Shown here: positions 26,381 to 35,610 of the stretch, piece by piece
How positions within the stretch are numbered: position 1 is the stretch's first letter
Layout: every line of letters starts with the position of its first letter
Assembly: GCF_041053105.1 (NCBI RefSeq)
Contig: NZ_CP163444.1
Span: forward strand, 7,720,501 to 7,784,500
Length of the DNA: 64,000 nucleotides
Direction: 5' to 3'
Source of the DNA: Streptomyces sp. R44
GTDB lineage: Bacteria > Actinomycetota > Actinomycetes > Streptomycetales > Streptomycetaceae
Notes under the pieces: generated by a model
The model's input: only the letters and a program-made list of their open reading frames with translations
What the model was told of the DNA's origin: nothing
Databases searched by the model: none
Program-made: the position numbers and the translations under genes

Positions 26381-27272
26381 CGACACCGAGGACCGCTTCT
26401 GCACCCTTCCGGGGGGCACGCGTGTCTGCTACCGAATCGACGGAGAGTCCGGCGCCCCGCCGATCCTGCTCATCGCCGGCCTCGCGGAGGACTTGACGAC
26501 GTGGTCCGAGCGGTTCGTCTCCGCCCTCGCCGCGACCGGCCTCCAGGTGATCCGGATGGACAACCGGGACTGCGGCCGCTCCACCTACGCGACCACTCCA
26601 CCACCGAGCACGCTCCGGCAACTGCTCGCCCGGCCCCGTCGGGACGCGTACACGCTGGCCGACATGGCGGCCGATGCCGCGCAGCTGATCGAGTACCTCG
26701 GTCTGGGGCCGGTGCACCTCGTCGGGCGCTCGTTGGGCGGGATGATCGCGCAGACCGTCGCGGCGCGGTACCCCGAACTCACCACGTCGCTCACCTCTTT
26801 GTACTCCACCACGGGCAATCCGAAGGTCGGGCAGCCGGCCGCGTCGACCATGGCGCTGCTCGCCGCCCCGCCGCCGCGGAACCGGGTGCAGGCCGTGCGT
26901 GCGCACCTTCGCATGACGGCGCATCTCGCGGGCACCGGGTTCCCGATCGACGAGGTCGAAGAAGCGGGCCACGCCGTTCAGACGTGGAGCCGCACGGCCG
27001 GCGACGGTGCGGCGGGGACCGCGCGCCAGGTCCAGGCGATCCATGCCTCGGGCGACCGGACGGCGGAGATCGCCCGCATCACGGCTCCCACCCTGGTGAT
27101 CAACGGCGATCGTGACCTCATCGTCGCGCCGTCCGGGGGCGACGCCACCGCGGCCGCGATCCCGGATGCGCGGCACGTGGTGATTCCCGGGATGGGGCAC
27201 CACCTGCCCGACGCGCTCGCGCTCCTCGTCACCGACCACGTCGTCGGACACCTCGAAAGGGCATCAGCATGA
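26373..27272 (+). CDS. Alpha/beta hydrolase
   Basis: 299 residues from GTG 26373 with GGGAGG upstream. The nucleophile elbow is GRSLGG, the acid is in NGDRD and the histidine in GMGHHLP, a full triad. It belongs to the general alpha/beta hydrolase fold (esterase or enol-lactonase-like), not to the HSL group of the cassette A enzyme. It is coupled on both sides: 8 nt with the monooxygenase and ATGA with the amine oxidase. Confidence 0.85.
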   Translation: MPDDTEDRFCTLPGGTRVCYRIDGESGAPPILLIAGLAEDLTTWSERFVSALAATGLQVIRMDNRDCGRSTYATTPPPSTLRQLLARPRRDAYTLADMAADAAQLIEYLGLGPVHLVGRSLGGMIAQTVAARYPELTTSLTSLYSTTGNPKVGQPAASTMALLAAPPPRNRVQAVRAHLRMTAHLAGTGFPIDEVEEAGHAVQTWSRTAGDGAAGTARQVQAIHASGDRTAEIARITAPTLVINGDRDLIVAPSGGDATAAAIPDARHVVIPGMGHHLPDALALLVTDHVVGHLERASA

Positions 27273-28669
27273 CCGAGACACGCACCACGGACGTCGTCGT
27301 CATCGGTGCCGGGGTCTCCGGGTTGACCGCGGCGCGGCGGCTGGCGCAGGCCGGCCGGTCGGTCGTGGTGATCGAGGCCGGTGACCGGGTCGGCGGCCGC
27401 ACGATGAACCTCGACGTCGCCGACGGCGTGATCACCGAAGGCGGTGGACAGTGGGTCGGACCAGGCCAGGACCGGGTCCTCTCGCTCCTGGACGAGCTGG
27501 GGCTGGAAACCTTCAAGACCCACGTCGCCGGCAAGTCGATCTACCGCCGGCGTGGCCGCTCGAAGCGGTACGACGGCCTCGTCCCGCCGCTGAGCCCGCT
27601 CGCGCTCGCCGACTTCGCCCAGTTGCAGCTGCGGCTGGAGCGGATGGCGAGGACCGTGCCGCTCGACGCCCCGTGGACCGCGCGCCGCGCCCGCTCCTGG
27701 GACGCCAGGACCTTCGGGCACTGGCTCGAGGCGAACGCGACGACCGCGGAGGCCAGGGAGATGTTCACGGTCGGCTTCTCGGTGACCAACGCCGAGGACC
27801 CGCACTCCACGTCGCTGCTGGTGCAGCTCGCGCGGATCCGGGGCTCCGGCGGAATCGAACACGCCTTCAACATCACCGGTGGGGCGCAGGAGTCACGGGT
27901 GGTCGGCGGCACGGTCCGGATCGCGGAGCGTCTGGCCGAGGATCTGGGGGACGCCGTGGTGCTCGACTCGCCCGTCGTCGAGATCGCGCAGGACGCCGAC
28001 GGAGTCTCGGTCCGGTCGGCGCGGGTCGACGTCCGCGCGGACCGGGTGATCGTCGCGATGTCGCCGGCGGATGCCGCCGGGATCCGCGTCACGCCCGGCC
28101 TGCCCACCCGCCGCGTGATGCTGCAGCGTCGCTGGAGCAGCGGCGCGGAGAGCAAGCTCTTCGCCGTCTACGACCGCCCGTTCTGGCGGGAGCAGGGCCT
28201 GAGCGGCCAGGCGGTCACGGACCTGCCGGTGGCCCGGTACGTCGTCGACAACTCCCCGCCGGACGGCAGCGTCGGGATCCTGCTGACCTTCCTCGGCACC
28301 GCCGGGGCCGGGTACGGCCAGCACTGGCCCGACGCGGTCCTCGACGACCCCGCGGTGCGACGCTCTGCCTTCCTCGCCGACCTGGCTGTGCTGTTCGGGC
28401 CGCAAGCGGCCCATCCGACCGCGTACCTCGAGAAGGACTGGACGCACGAGCCGTGGATCAACGGCTGCGTCGGCTCCCGCGCCCCGGGCACGCTGACCCA
28501 GTACACGGATGCGGATCGCCGGCCGGTCGGTCGGATCCACTGGGCCGGCACAGAGACCGCGACGGTCAACCAGGGCTATTTCGACGGCGCGGTCCGCGCC
28601 GCCGAGCGCGCCGTCCAGGAGGTGCTGGACTTCGATCCCGTCAGGGTTTCCAGCCGACCCGCCGCGTAG
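27269..28669 (+). CDS. Flavin-containing amine oxidase (MAO-like)
   Basis: 466 residues. The N-terminal VVVIGAGVSGLTAARRLAQAG and IEAGDRVGGRT are the FAD signature of monoamine oxidases. EGGGQWVGPGQDR follows, and the C-terminal IHWAGTETATVNQGYFDGAVRAAERA closes the FAD site. It would oxidise a primary or secondary amine to an imine or aldehyde with oxygen. It is coupled to the hydrolase (ATGA). It may take over from the broken PuuB-like gene in this cassette. Confidence 0.87.
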   Translation: MTETRTTDVVVIGAGVSGLTAARRLAQAGRSVVVIEAGDRVGGRTMNLDVADGVITEGGGQWVGPGQDRVLSLLDELGLETFKTHVAGKSIYRRRGRSKRYDGLVPPLSPLALADFAQLQLRLERMARTVPLDAPWTARRARSWDARTFGHWLEANATTAEAREMFTVGFSVTNAEDPHSTSLLVQLARIRGSGGIEHAFNITGGAQESRVVGGTVRIAERLAEDLGDAVVLDSPVVEIAQDADGVSVRSARVDVRADRVIVAMSPADAAGIRVTPGLPTRRVMLQRRWSSGAESKLFAVYDRPFWREQGLSGQAVTDLPVARYVVDNSPPDGSVGILLTFLGTAGAGYGQHWPDAVLDDPAVRRSAFLADLAVLFGPQAAHPTAYLEKDWTHEPWINGCVGSRAPGTLTQYTDADRRPVGRIHWAGTETATVNQGYFDGAVRAAERAVQEVLDFDPVRVSSRPAA

Positions 28670-28902
28670 GCATGAAGCGGGCCGCGCGGACGCCCACCTG
28701 GATATCTCACCGCCGTTGCGATGCGCGCCCCGCGGCAAACGCCTATGCGGGCACATCCGTGGGAGATCGACGCGCCGTCGCCTGCAGGCCGGTACCACTC
28801 GCTCACGCCCGAGCACGGCGAGAAGAGCGCGGGATCTCGCCGTCGGAAGCTGCCGCGTCGGAGACGCCGGCACGGAGAGCACCACTGAAGGGAGCAGTCG
28901 TC

Positions 28903-30330
28903 ATGAGTCAGCAGCGCGAAGGGCGGGCGCAAGAGCTCACCACCGGCCTGGACCGGACCCTGGGCGTCCCTCAGATCGTCTTCATGGTCGTGGCGATGGC
29001 CGCACCGCTGACGGTCTTCGCCGGACTCATCCCGTTGATGCTCGGTTCGGGGAACGGCATCGGAACGCCGGTCGACTTCGCGATCGTCGGAGTCGTGCTC
29101 GTCCTGTTCACGATCGGGTACTCGGCGATGACCCCTGAGGTGCGCAACGCGGGTGCCTTCTACTCCTATGTCCAGCGCGGCCTCGGCACCGGCACCGGGC
29201 TGGGCGCCGCCATGCTCGCCCTGGTCACGTACACCCTCCTCATCGTCGCCGTCTCGGCGTACCTCGGGGCCGCCGCGCGCAACGTGATCGGGACCTTCTT
29301 CGGCGTCTCGGTGCCATGGTGGTGCCTCGCGGGGGCCGGGCTCGCGGCCATCGGGTACCTGGGATACCGCAACGTCGAGGTCAGCGCGCGAGTACTCGGC
29401 GCGCTGCTCATCGCGGAGGTCGGGATCGTCGCCCTCGTCGACCTCGCCATCGTGCTGCGCGGCGGCGACCACGGTCTCTCCGCGGACCCGCTGACCTGGG
29501 ACGCGTTCGCCAGCGGCGCCAGCGGCACCGGGATCATGTTCGCCGTCTTCGGGTTCGTCGGCTTCGAGGCCACCGCCGTGTTCCGGTCCGAGGCCGAGGA
29601 CCCCGACCGGACCATCCCGAGGGCCACCTACGTCGCGGTCGTCCTGATCGCCGTGATCTACGCCTTCTCGTCCTGGGCCATGATCAACGGCCTCGGCATC
29701 GCGCATGCCGTCGATCTCGCGGCGCGCGACCCCGAAGGACTCGCACCCGGGCTCGCCAACCGCTATCTGTCTCAAGCCGCCCACGACGTCATGCAGGTTC
29801 TCCTCGTCACCAGCTTCTTCGCCTGTGTGCTCACCGCGCACAACGTGGTGGCCCGCTACCTCTTCGCCCTCGGCCGCCAGGGCGCGCTCCCGGTCTCGCT
29901 CGGTTCCGTGCACCCCGCGCACCGGTCGCCGCACGTGGCCTCGCTGCTGACCTCCGGGCTGATCGGCCCCCTGCTCGCGGCCACGGCGATCGCCGGCCTC
30001 GATCCGGTCGTCGAGGTCTACGCCTGGTTCGGCGGTGCCGGGACCCTCGGGCTCATCGTGCTGCTGGCGCTGACCTCCGCGGCGATCGTCGTGCACTTCC
30101 GCAGGGTCCGCACGGCGACCGCATGGACGGGCACCGTCGCCCCCGCCCTGGCGCTCGGCGCGCTCGGAACGATCCTCGTACTCGTCATCGGCAACTTCGA
30201 GCTCCTGATCGGGTCGAGCACCGGAGCGAACGTCTTCCTCGCGGTCATCGTCGCGGCGTTCGTCGGCGGCCTCGCGTGGGCGGCGCTGCTGCGTCGGCGC
30301 CGACCGGACACCTACGCCGCCCTGGAATGA
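28903..30330 (+). CDS. APC-family amino acid/amine permease
   Basis: 475 residues with about 12 helices. The N-terminal LDRTLGVPQIVFMVVAMAAPLTV and GFVGFEATAVFRSEAEDPDRTIPRATY are APC landmarks, the latter the loop before helix 7. It starts at ATG 28903 after AAGGGAG. The frame is open far upstream, but that part is a shadow of the amine oxidase. A 234-bp gap before it may hold a promoter. Position between the amine oxidase and the glutamylation genes suggests import of the amine substrate. Confidence 0.87.
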   Translation: MSQQREGRAQELTTGLDRTLGVPQIVFMVVAMAAPLTVFAGLIPLMLGSGNGIGTPVDFAIVGVVLVLFTIGYSAMTPEVRNAGAFYSYVQRGLGTGTGLGAAMLALVTYTLLIVAVSAYLGAAARNVIGTFFGVSVPWWCLAGAGLAAIGYLGYRNVEVSARVLGALLIAEVGIVALVDLAIVLRGGDHGLSADPLTWDAFASGASGTGIMFAVFGFVGFEATAVFRSEAEDPDRTIPRATYVAVVLIAVIYAFSSWAMINGLGIAHAVDLAARDPEGLAPGLANRYLSQAAHDVMQVLLVTSFFACVLTAHNVVARYLFALGRQGALPVSLGSVHPAHRSPHVASLLTSGLIGPLLAATAIAGLDPVVEVYAWFGGAGTLGLIVLLALTSAAIVVHFRRVRTATAWTGTVAPALALGALGTILVLVIGNFELLIGSSTGANVFLAVIVAAFVGGLAWAALLRRRRPDTYAALE

Positions 30331-30382
30331 CCGCCGCCCCCACGGTCCCACAGCACCATATACACCATCGAAAGGTACGAGA

Positions 30383-31042
30383 GTGACGGAAACCCCTACG
30401 GCCCCGAGGAGTCTCGTGGACCAGCGTGCGCCGGTCCGGATAGAGATCGACGACGATGCCACGCCCGTCGTCCGGCTGCTCGGCCGGACCCTGCGCGACG
30501 CGGCCCGGACCGGTCACGCCCCCGAAGTACTCGGCCGAGGCACAGGGACGGTCGCCGTCCGCTCGCACGACACCCCGCAGGCCGCCACCGTCACGCTGCA
30601 CGGCGGCGTCGTCACCGTGACCGGCGGCGTCTTCGCGCCGACCGACGCCACGCTGGTCGTCGACCTCGAATCCCGTTTCGCGCCCACACAGGACCCGGAG
30701 GATGACGCGGAACTGGCCGGCGGGATGCTCCGCGCCCTACGGCCCCCGTTGCCTCCGTGGCGCGAGGCCGCCGAGCACTTCTGGGAGGTGACCCGCGGCA
30801 TCCACGGCATCCCCGACGTCCTCGTCGCGGTGGCGGGGGAACCGGAAGGCCCCCAGGAGGCCAGATTCGGTGCGGGCCCCAGCACGTACCGCATGGTCGG
30901 CACGCCCGAGGCGCTGGCAGGCGTGTTCACCGGCGCCGACTACCTCCTCACCTCCCTGGAGTCCGGCCTGCGGGTCCAGGGGACGCTCTCGCAGTTGTCG
31001 GTCATGACGGCTGCCTCGTGGAAGGTTCGATTCGATGTCTGA
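30383..31042 (+). CDS. Small GS-coupled protein, possible SCP2-like fold (cassette B)
   Basis: 219 residues from GTG 30383 with AAAGG upstream. It shares GRTLRDAARTGH, VRSHDTPQAATV, AEHFWEVTR..HGIPDVLVAV and GTLSQLSVMTAASWKVRFDV with the protein at 13838-14503. It overlaps the GS-like gene by 8 nt, exactly as in cassette A. Function unknown; lipid- or CoA-ester binding by an SCP2-like fold is a guess from the C-terminal block. Confidence 0.75.
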   Translation: MTETPTAPRSLVDQRAPVRIEIDDDATPVVRLLGRTLRDAARTGHAPEVLGRGTGTVAVRSHDTPQAATVTLHGGVVTVTGGVFAPTDATLVVDLESRFAPTQDPEDDAELAGGMLRALRPPLPPWREAAEHFWEVTRGIHGIPDVLVAVAGEPEGPQEARFGAGPSTYRMVGTPEALAGVFTGADYLLTSLESGLRVQGTLSQLSVMTAASWKVRFDV

Positions 31043-32408
31043 ACTCACCCGGTCGGCATCCACCAGGTCCGCTCGGACAGCACCCACGAGAGCCATCCGC
31101 TTGGAGGCCACCGGCCACGACGGGAGCTTCCTGGGGAAGACCATCACGCCGGCGAAGTTCGCGTCCGGCAAGGAGTCGGGCTTCGCCTTCGCCGACATCC
31201 TGTTCGCGATCGACCTGGGTAACGCGTTCGTGTACGGCGACGCGTTCCCGGACTGGCGCGGCAACCTCTACGACATCTCGATGATCCCCGACATGGCCAC
31301 ACTGGTGCAGTGGAAGCCCGGCCTCGAAGCCGTCATCGGTGACTACTGGCTACGGGACGGGCGGCCGGTGCCGATCTGTCCGCGGAACATGGTGCGCAGG
31401 CTGGTCGAGCGCCTCCAGGCCCTCGGCTACAACGCCAAGGTCGCGGTGGAGATCGAAACGACGCTGTTCGCGGAGTCCGTCCAGGAGGCGCGGGCCCGCG
31501 GGTACCGCGATCTCACCCCGCTCGGTGGAGACACCGGCGCCACGTACCACCTGGCGAGGTCGAAGGACTGGGTCGACTACATGGACGCGGTCACCGACCG
31601 GCTCGACGAGCTCGGCATCACCTGGGAGGCGTGGACCGACGAGGCCGCCCCCGGCCAGACCGAGTTGAACCTCGCGCCCAGTGATCCGGTGTCGCTCGGG
31701 GACTCCTGGGTGCGTACCAAGCAGGTGATGCGCGAAGTCGCGTTCGAGCAGGGCCGGTCGGTGACCTTCATGGCCAAGCCGACCGCCGGATTCGGACAGG
31801 GCGCGCACATCAACCTCTCGCTGCACCGGGACGGAGAGAACCAGTTCTTCGCACCCGAGGGACCGTCCGAGGTGATGCTCCAGGCCGTCGGTGGGCTGAT
31901 GGCCACGATGGCGGGGAACACCCTGCTGGCGCTGCCGCAGATTACCTCGTACCGGCGCCTGGTCGACATCAGCGGCCCACCGACCACCATCAGCTGGGGC
32001 GTCAACAACAAGACCGCGGCGGTGCGGGCCATCGTCGGGCACCCCACGTACTCGCGGCTCGAGTACCGGCTTCCCGGCTCGGACGTCAACCCGTACTACG
32101 CGCTGGCCGGTGTGCTGGCCGGGGTCGTGGCCGGCATCGAACGGCGGATGCAGGCACCGCCGCAGGTCGACGACATGGCGTGGAGCCTACCGGACGACAG
32201 CGGGGTCGAGCGGATCCCGGACACGATCACGAAGGCCATCGCCGCGCTGGAAGGCGACGAGATACTTCGCGAGTACCTGGGCGAGGAGTTCGTCGACTTC
32301 TGGGTGGCGTCGCGCCGGTGGGAATGGATGGAGTTCCACACCAAGGGTGGTGACCCGTACGCCGAGCTCTCCGCGTGGGAGACCCGTCGCTACTTCGAGT
32401 TCCCGTGA
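31035..32408 (+). CDS. Glutamine synthetase-like enzyme, probable gamma-glutamylamine synthetase (cassette B)
   Basis: 457 residues. It keeps AVEIETTLFAES, PGQTELNLAPSDP, TFMAKPTAGFGQGAHINLSL, ISWGVNNKTAAVRA and SRLEYRLPGSDVNPYYALA, the ATP, metal and glutamate sites. It is close to the enzyme at 12475-13845 along its whole length. The gene has the same overlaps as its partner: 8 nt with the small protein and GTGA with the PuuD-like gene. It likely attaches glutamate to an amine; GlnA-type ammonia assimilation is unlikely given the context. Confidence 0.87.
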   Translation: MSELTRSASTRSARTAPTRAIRLEATGHDGSFLGKTITPAKFASGKESGFAFADILFAIDLGNAFVYGDAFPDWRGNLYDISMIPDMATLVQWKPGLEAVIGDYWLRDGRPVPICPRNMVRRLVERLQALGYNAKVAVEIETTLFAESVQEARARGYRDLTPLGGDTGATYHLARSKDWVDYMDAVTDRLDELGITWEAWTDEAAPGQTELNLAPSDPVSLGDSWVRTKQVMREVAFEQGRSVTFMAKPTAGFGQGAHINLSLHRDGENQFFAPEGPSEVMLQAVGGLMATMAGNTLLALPQITSYRRLVDISGPPTTISWGVNNKTAAVRAIVGHPTYSRLEYRLPGSDVNPYYALAGVLAGVVAGIERRMQAPPQVDDMAWSLPDDSGVERIPDTITKAIAALEGDEILREYLGEEFVDFWVASRRWEWMEFHTKGGDPYAELSAWETRRYFEFP

Positions 32409-33181
32409 GCGGCAAGCCACTGGTCGGTATCACCGGCCGCCGGTTCCAGCTGGGCCTGATCGCAGGAACGGACGACCGTCACGCCACGGCGTGCGTGGAC
32501 TCGTTCATGTCCGCCTTCGCGACGCGGGTGGCGCAGGCCGGCGGGGTTCCCGTGCTCCTGCCCTACGACGCTGATCCGCTGGACGTCTGCGCGTGGGTGT
32601 CCGGGGTGGTGATCACCGGCGGGCAGGACGTGCACCCGGCCCGGTGGGGCGGCGACACCTCCGTGGTCCGCGATGTCGACCCTCGGCTCGATCCCCATGC
32701 GCACGATCCGGAACGCGACGACTACGAGTTCACCCTGGCCCGCGCCGCCATCGACCGCGGCATCCCCGTGCTGGGGGTGTGCCGAGGGATGCAGCTGCTC
32801 AACGTGGCGCTGGGCGGAACGCTCGTCGCGGACCTGCCGCCCGGCCCCGTGCCGCACTTGTCGCCGCTGGCTGCGCCCACCGACGGTGACGCCGAGCACC
32901 TCGTGACCTTCGAGCCCGGCTCGACGGCCGCGCGGCTCTTCGGCGACAGCGCCGTCACCAACTCGTGGCACCACCAGGCCGTCGACCGGTGCGGCGCGGG
33001 GCTCGTCGTCACGGGCCGCACGCCCGACGGGGTTGCGGAGGCCGTGGAGGCGCCCGGCGCGCCGATCCTCGGGGTGCAGTGGCACCCCGAGTGGATGGAA
33101 CGGGACGACCCGGCCATGGCCTGGATCGTCGACGAATCGAGACAACGACAGGAGGCCGGAGCATGCCGGCTGACCCGATAA
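32405..33181 (+). CDS. Gamma-glutamyl hydrolase, PuuD-like (cassette B)
   Basis: 258 residues from GTG 32405, overlapping the synthetase stop. Nucleophile in VLGVCRGMQLLNVALGG, His-Glu pair in GVQWHPEWM, and the same GGDTSVVRDVDPR block as the cassette A enzyme. It should split the gamma-glutamyl amide after oxidation of the amine end. Its 3' end overlaps the ligase-hydratase gene by 19 nt. Confidence 0.87.
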   Translation: MSGKPLVGITGRRFQLGLIAGTDDRHATACVDSFMSAFATRVAQAGGVPVLLPYDADPLDVCAWVSGVVITGGQDVHPARWGGDTSVVRDVDPRLDPHAHDPERDDYEFTLARAAIDRGIPVLGVCRGMQLLNVALGGTLVADLPPGPVPHLSPLAAPTDGDAEHLVTFEPGSTAARLFGDSAVTNSWHHQAVDRCGAGLVVTGRTPDGVAEAVEAPGAPILGVQWHPEWMERDDPAMAWIVDESRQRQEAGACRLTR

Positions 33182-35610
33182 CCGCGACCACGCCCAGGGA
33201 CGGAACACCGGGGCGTCCCGCCGTCGCCCTCGACCTGATGGGGGAGACGCCCCGGGTACGTACCGTCACCGGCCTGCTGGCGGATGGCGCCGCCCGCACT
33301 CCCGGCGCCGAGCTGCTGAGGTTCGGCGACGCCTCGTGGACCTACGAGCAGGCTGACGCATCGTCGTCGCGGCTGGCACACCGCCTCATCGAGGCCGACG
33401 GCGTGGCGCCGGGCGACCGCGTCGCGATCATGCTGCCGAACGTCCCGCAGTGGCCGCTCACCTGGTTCGCGGTGCTCAAGGCCGGCGCCGTCGCCGTGCC
33501 CGTCAACTCGGCGTACCGAGCGGCCGACCTGGCGTTCGTGCTGCGCGACTGCGGCGCGAAAGTGATCGTCACCGACACCGAGCACCTCCCGCTGGTGCGC
33601 GAGGTGGCATCCGGCGACGACGCCCTCGCGGGCCTCCGCATCGTCGACGTCGCCGACATCCCCGACACGGGTATCCCGGCCACCGCCCCGGATGTCCCGA
33701 TCACCCCGGACACGCTGGCCAACCTGCAGTACACCTCGGGCACCACCGGATTCCCGAAGGCGTGCATGCTGACCCACGACTACTGGACCCGCATCGCTCG
33801 GGACTGCGCCGCGGCCGCCGGCCTCGGCGGCGACGACGTGCTGCTCACGGCGCAGCCCTTCTCGTACATGGACCCGCAGTGGAACACGGTCCTCGCCCTG
33901 ACCGCCGGCGCCCCGCTGGTGGTGCTGCCGCGGTTCTCCGCGTCGGGGTTCATGGCCGACGTACGGCGCCACCGCGTGACCTTCTGCTACGTCCTCGGAG
34001 CGATGCCCACCCTGCTGTTCAAGCAGCCGCCCACCGCCGACGACCGGGACAACCACCTGCGCGCGGTGTTCTGCTCCGCGATCCCCGCGGCGCTGCACGC
34101 CCAGCTGGAGGACCGCTGGGGCGCACCGTGGCGAGAGCTCTACGGCATGACCGAGAGCGGGATCGACCTGATCAGCCCACTCGCCGATCCCGCGGTCGTC
34201 GGGAGCGGCGGCATCGGGCGGCCCGTGCCCACCAAGCGCGTCAGGATCGTGGACGCCGACGGCGCCGAGGTCCCCGCTGGCACACCCGGCGAACTGACCG
34301 TGTCCGGAGCGCCGATGATGCTCGGCTACTGGAACCGTCCCGAGGAGACCGCGCGGGCGCTGCGGGACGGATGGCTGCGCACCGGCGATCTCGCGGTCGC
34401 CGACGACCGGGGCGAGATCCGCCTGGTGGGCCGCATCAAGGACATGGTGCGGCGCGGCGGCGAGAACGTCGCCAGCGCCGAGGTGGAGGCAGCGCTCGAA
34501 ACCGACGACCGCGTCGTCGCGGCCGCGGTCGTCGCCGAGCCCGACGAGGTGCTCGGGGAGGAGCTCAAGGCATTCGTCCAGCTCGCGGCGGGCGGCACCG
34601 GCGACCGGGCGACGGCCGAGGCCATCATCGCCCGGGTCGCGGAGCGGCTCGCGCGGTTCAAAGTGCCGCGCTACGTCGAATTCGTCGCGGACTTCCCCCG
34701 GACCCCGTCGGAGCGGGTGTCCAAGCCCGCGCTCAGGGCCCGGGCGGCCGAAGCCCCCGGCACCACCTTCGACCTGCGCGACCGGACCTCATCGACCTCC
34801 GCGGCGTCGTCGGACGCGGCCCTGTCGGACACGGCGGCCGAACACGTGCTCGTCGACGTGATCCGCGAGGTCGCCGTGATCACCCTGCGGCGCCCGTCGA
34901 AGCTCAACGCGCTCACCGTCGGAATGCGGCTGCGCCTCGCCGCGCTCATCCGCGAACACGGCACCGGTGAGCGGGCCCGGGGAATCGTGATCACGGGCAC
35001 GGGCCGCGCGTTCAGCGCGGGCGAGGACCTCAGCGCTCCGCCGACCACGTTCGCCGAGATGCGCGAGACCTTCGAGACCTTCCACGACGTCACCCGGGCG
35101 GTGATCGAGACCCGGGTCCCCGTGGTCGCGGCGATCAACGGGATCGCGGTGGGAGGCGCCTCGGAGATCACGCTGTGCTGCGACGCGCGGCTCGGCACGC
35201 CGCAGACCACGTTCTTCCAGCCGGAGAATGCCCGCGGCCTCACGATCTCCAACGCGTCCAGCGTGCTCCTCACCCGCATCGTCCGCAATCACGCGATGCG
35301 GATCGTCCTGGGCTCGGAGCGCATCGGCGCCGAGGAAGCACTGCGGATCGGTCTGATCGATCAGATCGTCGAACAGGACGACCTGCTGGACCGCGCGATC
35401 GACCTCGTCCACGCCTGGACACCGGAGGGCGGCAACAACACCGCCCTGCACCTGTCGCTGCTGCGTCCCTCGTCCGAAGAGATCGAACGCGCCTTCGTGC
35501 TGGAGGACGCCGCGGCCGACGCGTCGTGGAACAGCGGCGCGCTGACCGCGGGCATCGCGGGCTTCTGGAACGCGAAGAAGCCCGCCACCACGACCGGAGA
35601 GAACGAATGA
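33163..35610 (+). CDS. Fused acyl-CoA synthetase / enoyl-CoA hydratase (cassette B)
   Basis: 815 residues from ATG 33163 (GGAGG upstream). The ligase half has YTSGTTGFPKACMLTHDYW, ELYGMTESGID, GYWNRPEETARAL and TPSERVSKPALRAR. A Ser/Ala-rich linker follows near residues 540-560, then a crotonase domain with VITLRRPSKLNALTV, RAFSAGEDLSAPP and INGIAVGGASEITLCCDARLG. It is the full-length relative of the protein at 6725-9148. It is coupled to the ADH gene by ATGA. Confidence 0.87.
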   Translation: MPADPITATTPRDGTPGRPAVALDLMGETPRVRTVTGLLADGAARTPGAELLRFGDASWTYEQADASSSRLAHRLIEADGVAPGDRVAIMLPNVPQWPLTWFAVLKAGAVAVPVNSAYRAADLAFVLRDCGAKVIVTDTEHLPLVREVASGDDALAGLRIVDVADIPDTGIPATAPDVPITPDTLANLQYTSGTTGFPKACMLTHDYWTRIARDCAAAAGLGGDDVLLTAQPFSYMDPQWNTVLALTAGAPLVVLPRFSASGFMADVRRHRVTFCYVLGAMPTLLFKQPPTADDRDNHLRAVFCSAIPAALHAQLEDRWGAPWRELYGMTESGIDLISPLADPAVVGSGGIGRPVPTKRVRIVDADGAEVPAGTPGELTVSGAPMMLGYWNRPEETARALRDGWLRTGDLAVADDRGEIRLVGRIKDMVRRGGENVASAEVEAALETDDRVVAAAVVAEPDEVLGEELKAFVQLAAGGTGDRATAEAIIARVAERLARFKVPRYVEFVADFPRTPSERVSKPALRARAAEAPGTTFDLRDRTSSTSAASSDAALSDTAAEHVLVDVIREVAVITLRRPSKLNALTVGMRLRLAALIREHGTGERARGIVITGTGRAFSAGEDLSAPPTTFAEMRETFETFHDVTRAVIETRVPVVAAINGIAVGGASEITLCCDARLGTPQTTFFQPENARGLTISNASSVLLTRIVRNHAMRIVLGSERIGAEEALRIGLIDQIVEQDDLLDRAIDLVHAWTPEGGNNTALHLSLLRPSSEEIERAFVLEDAAADASWNSGALTAGIAGFWNAKKPATTTGENE

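Noticed and set aside
27451..30330. One 959-residue protein fusing an oxidase region and a permease
   Set aside because: The first 484 codons are an off-frame shadow of the amine oxidase; only the part from ATG 28903, with an RBS, is a real APC permease.
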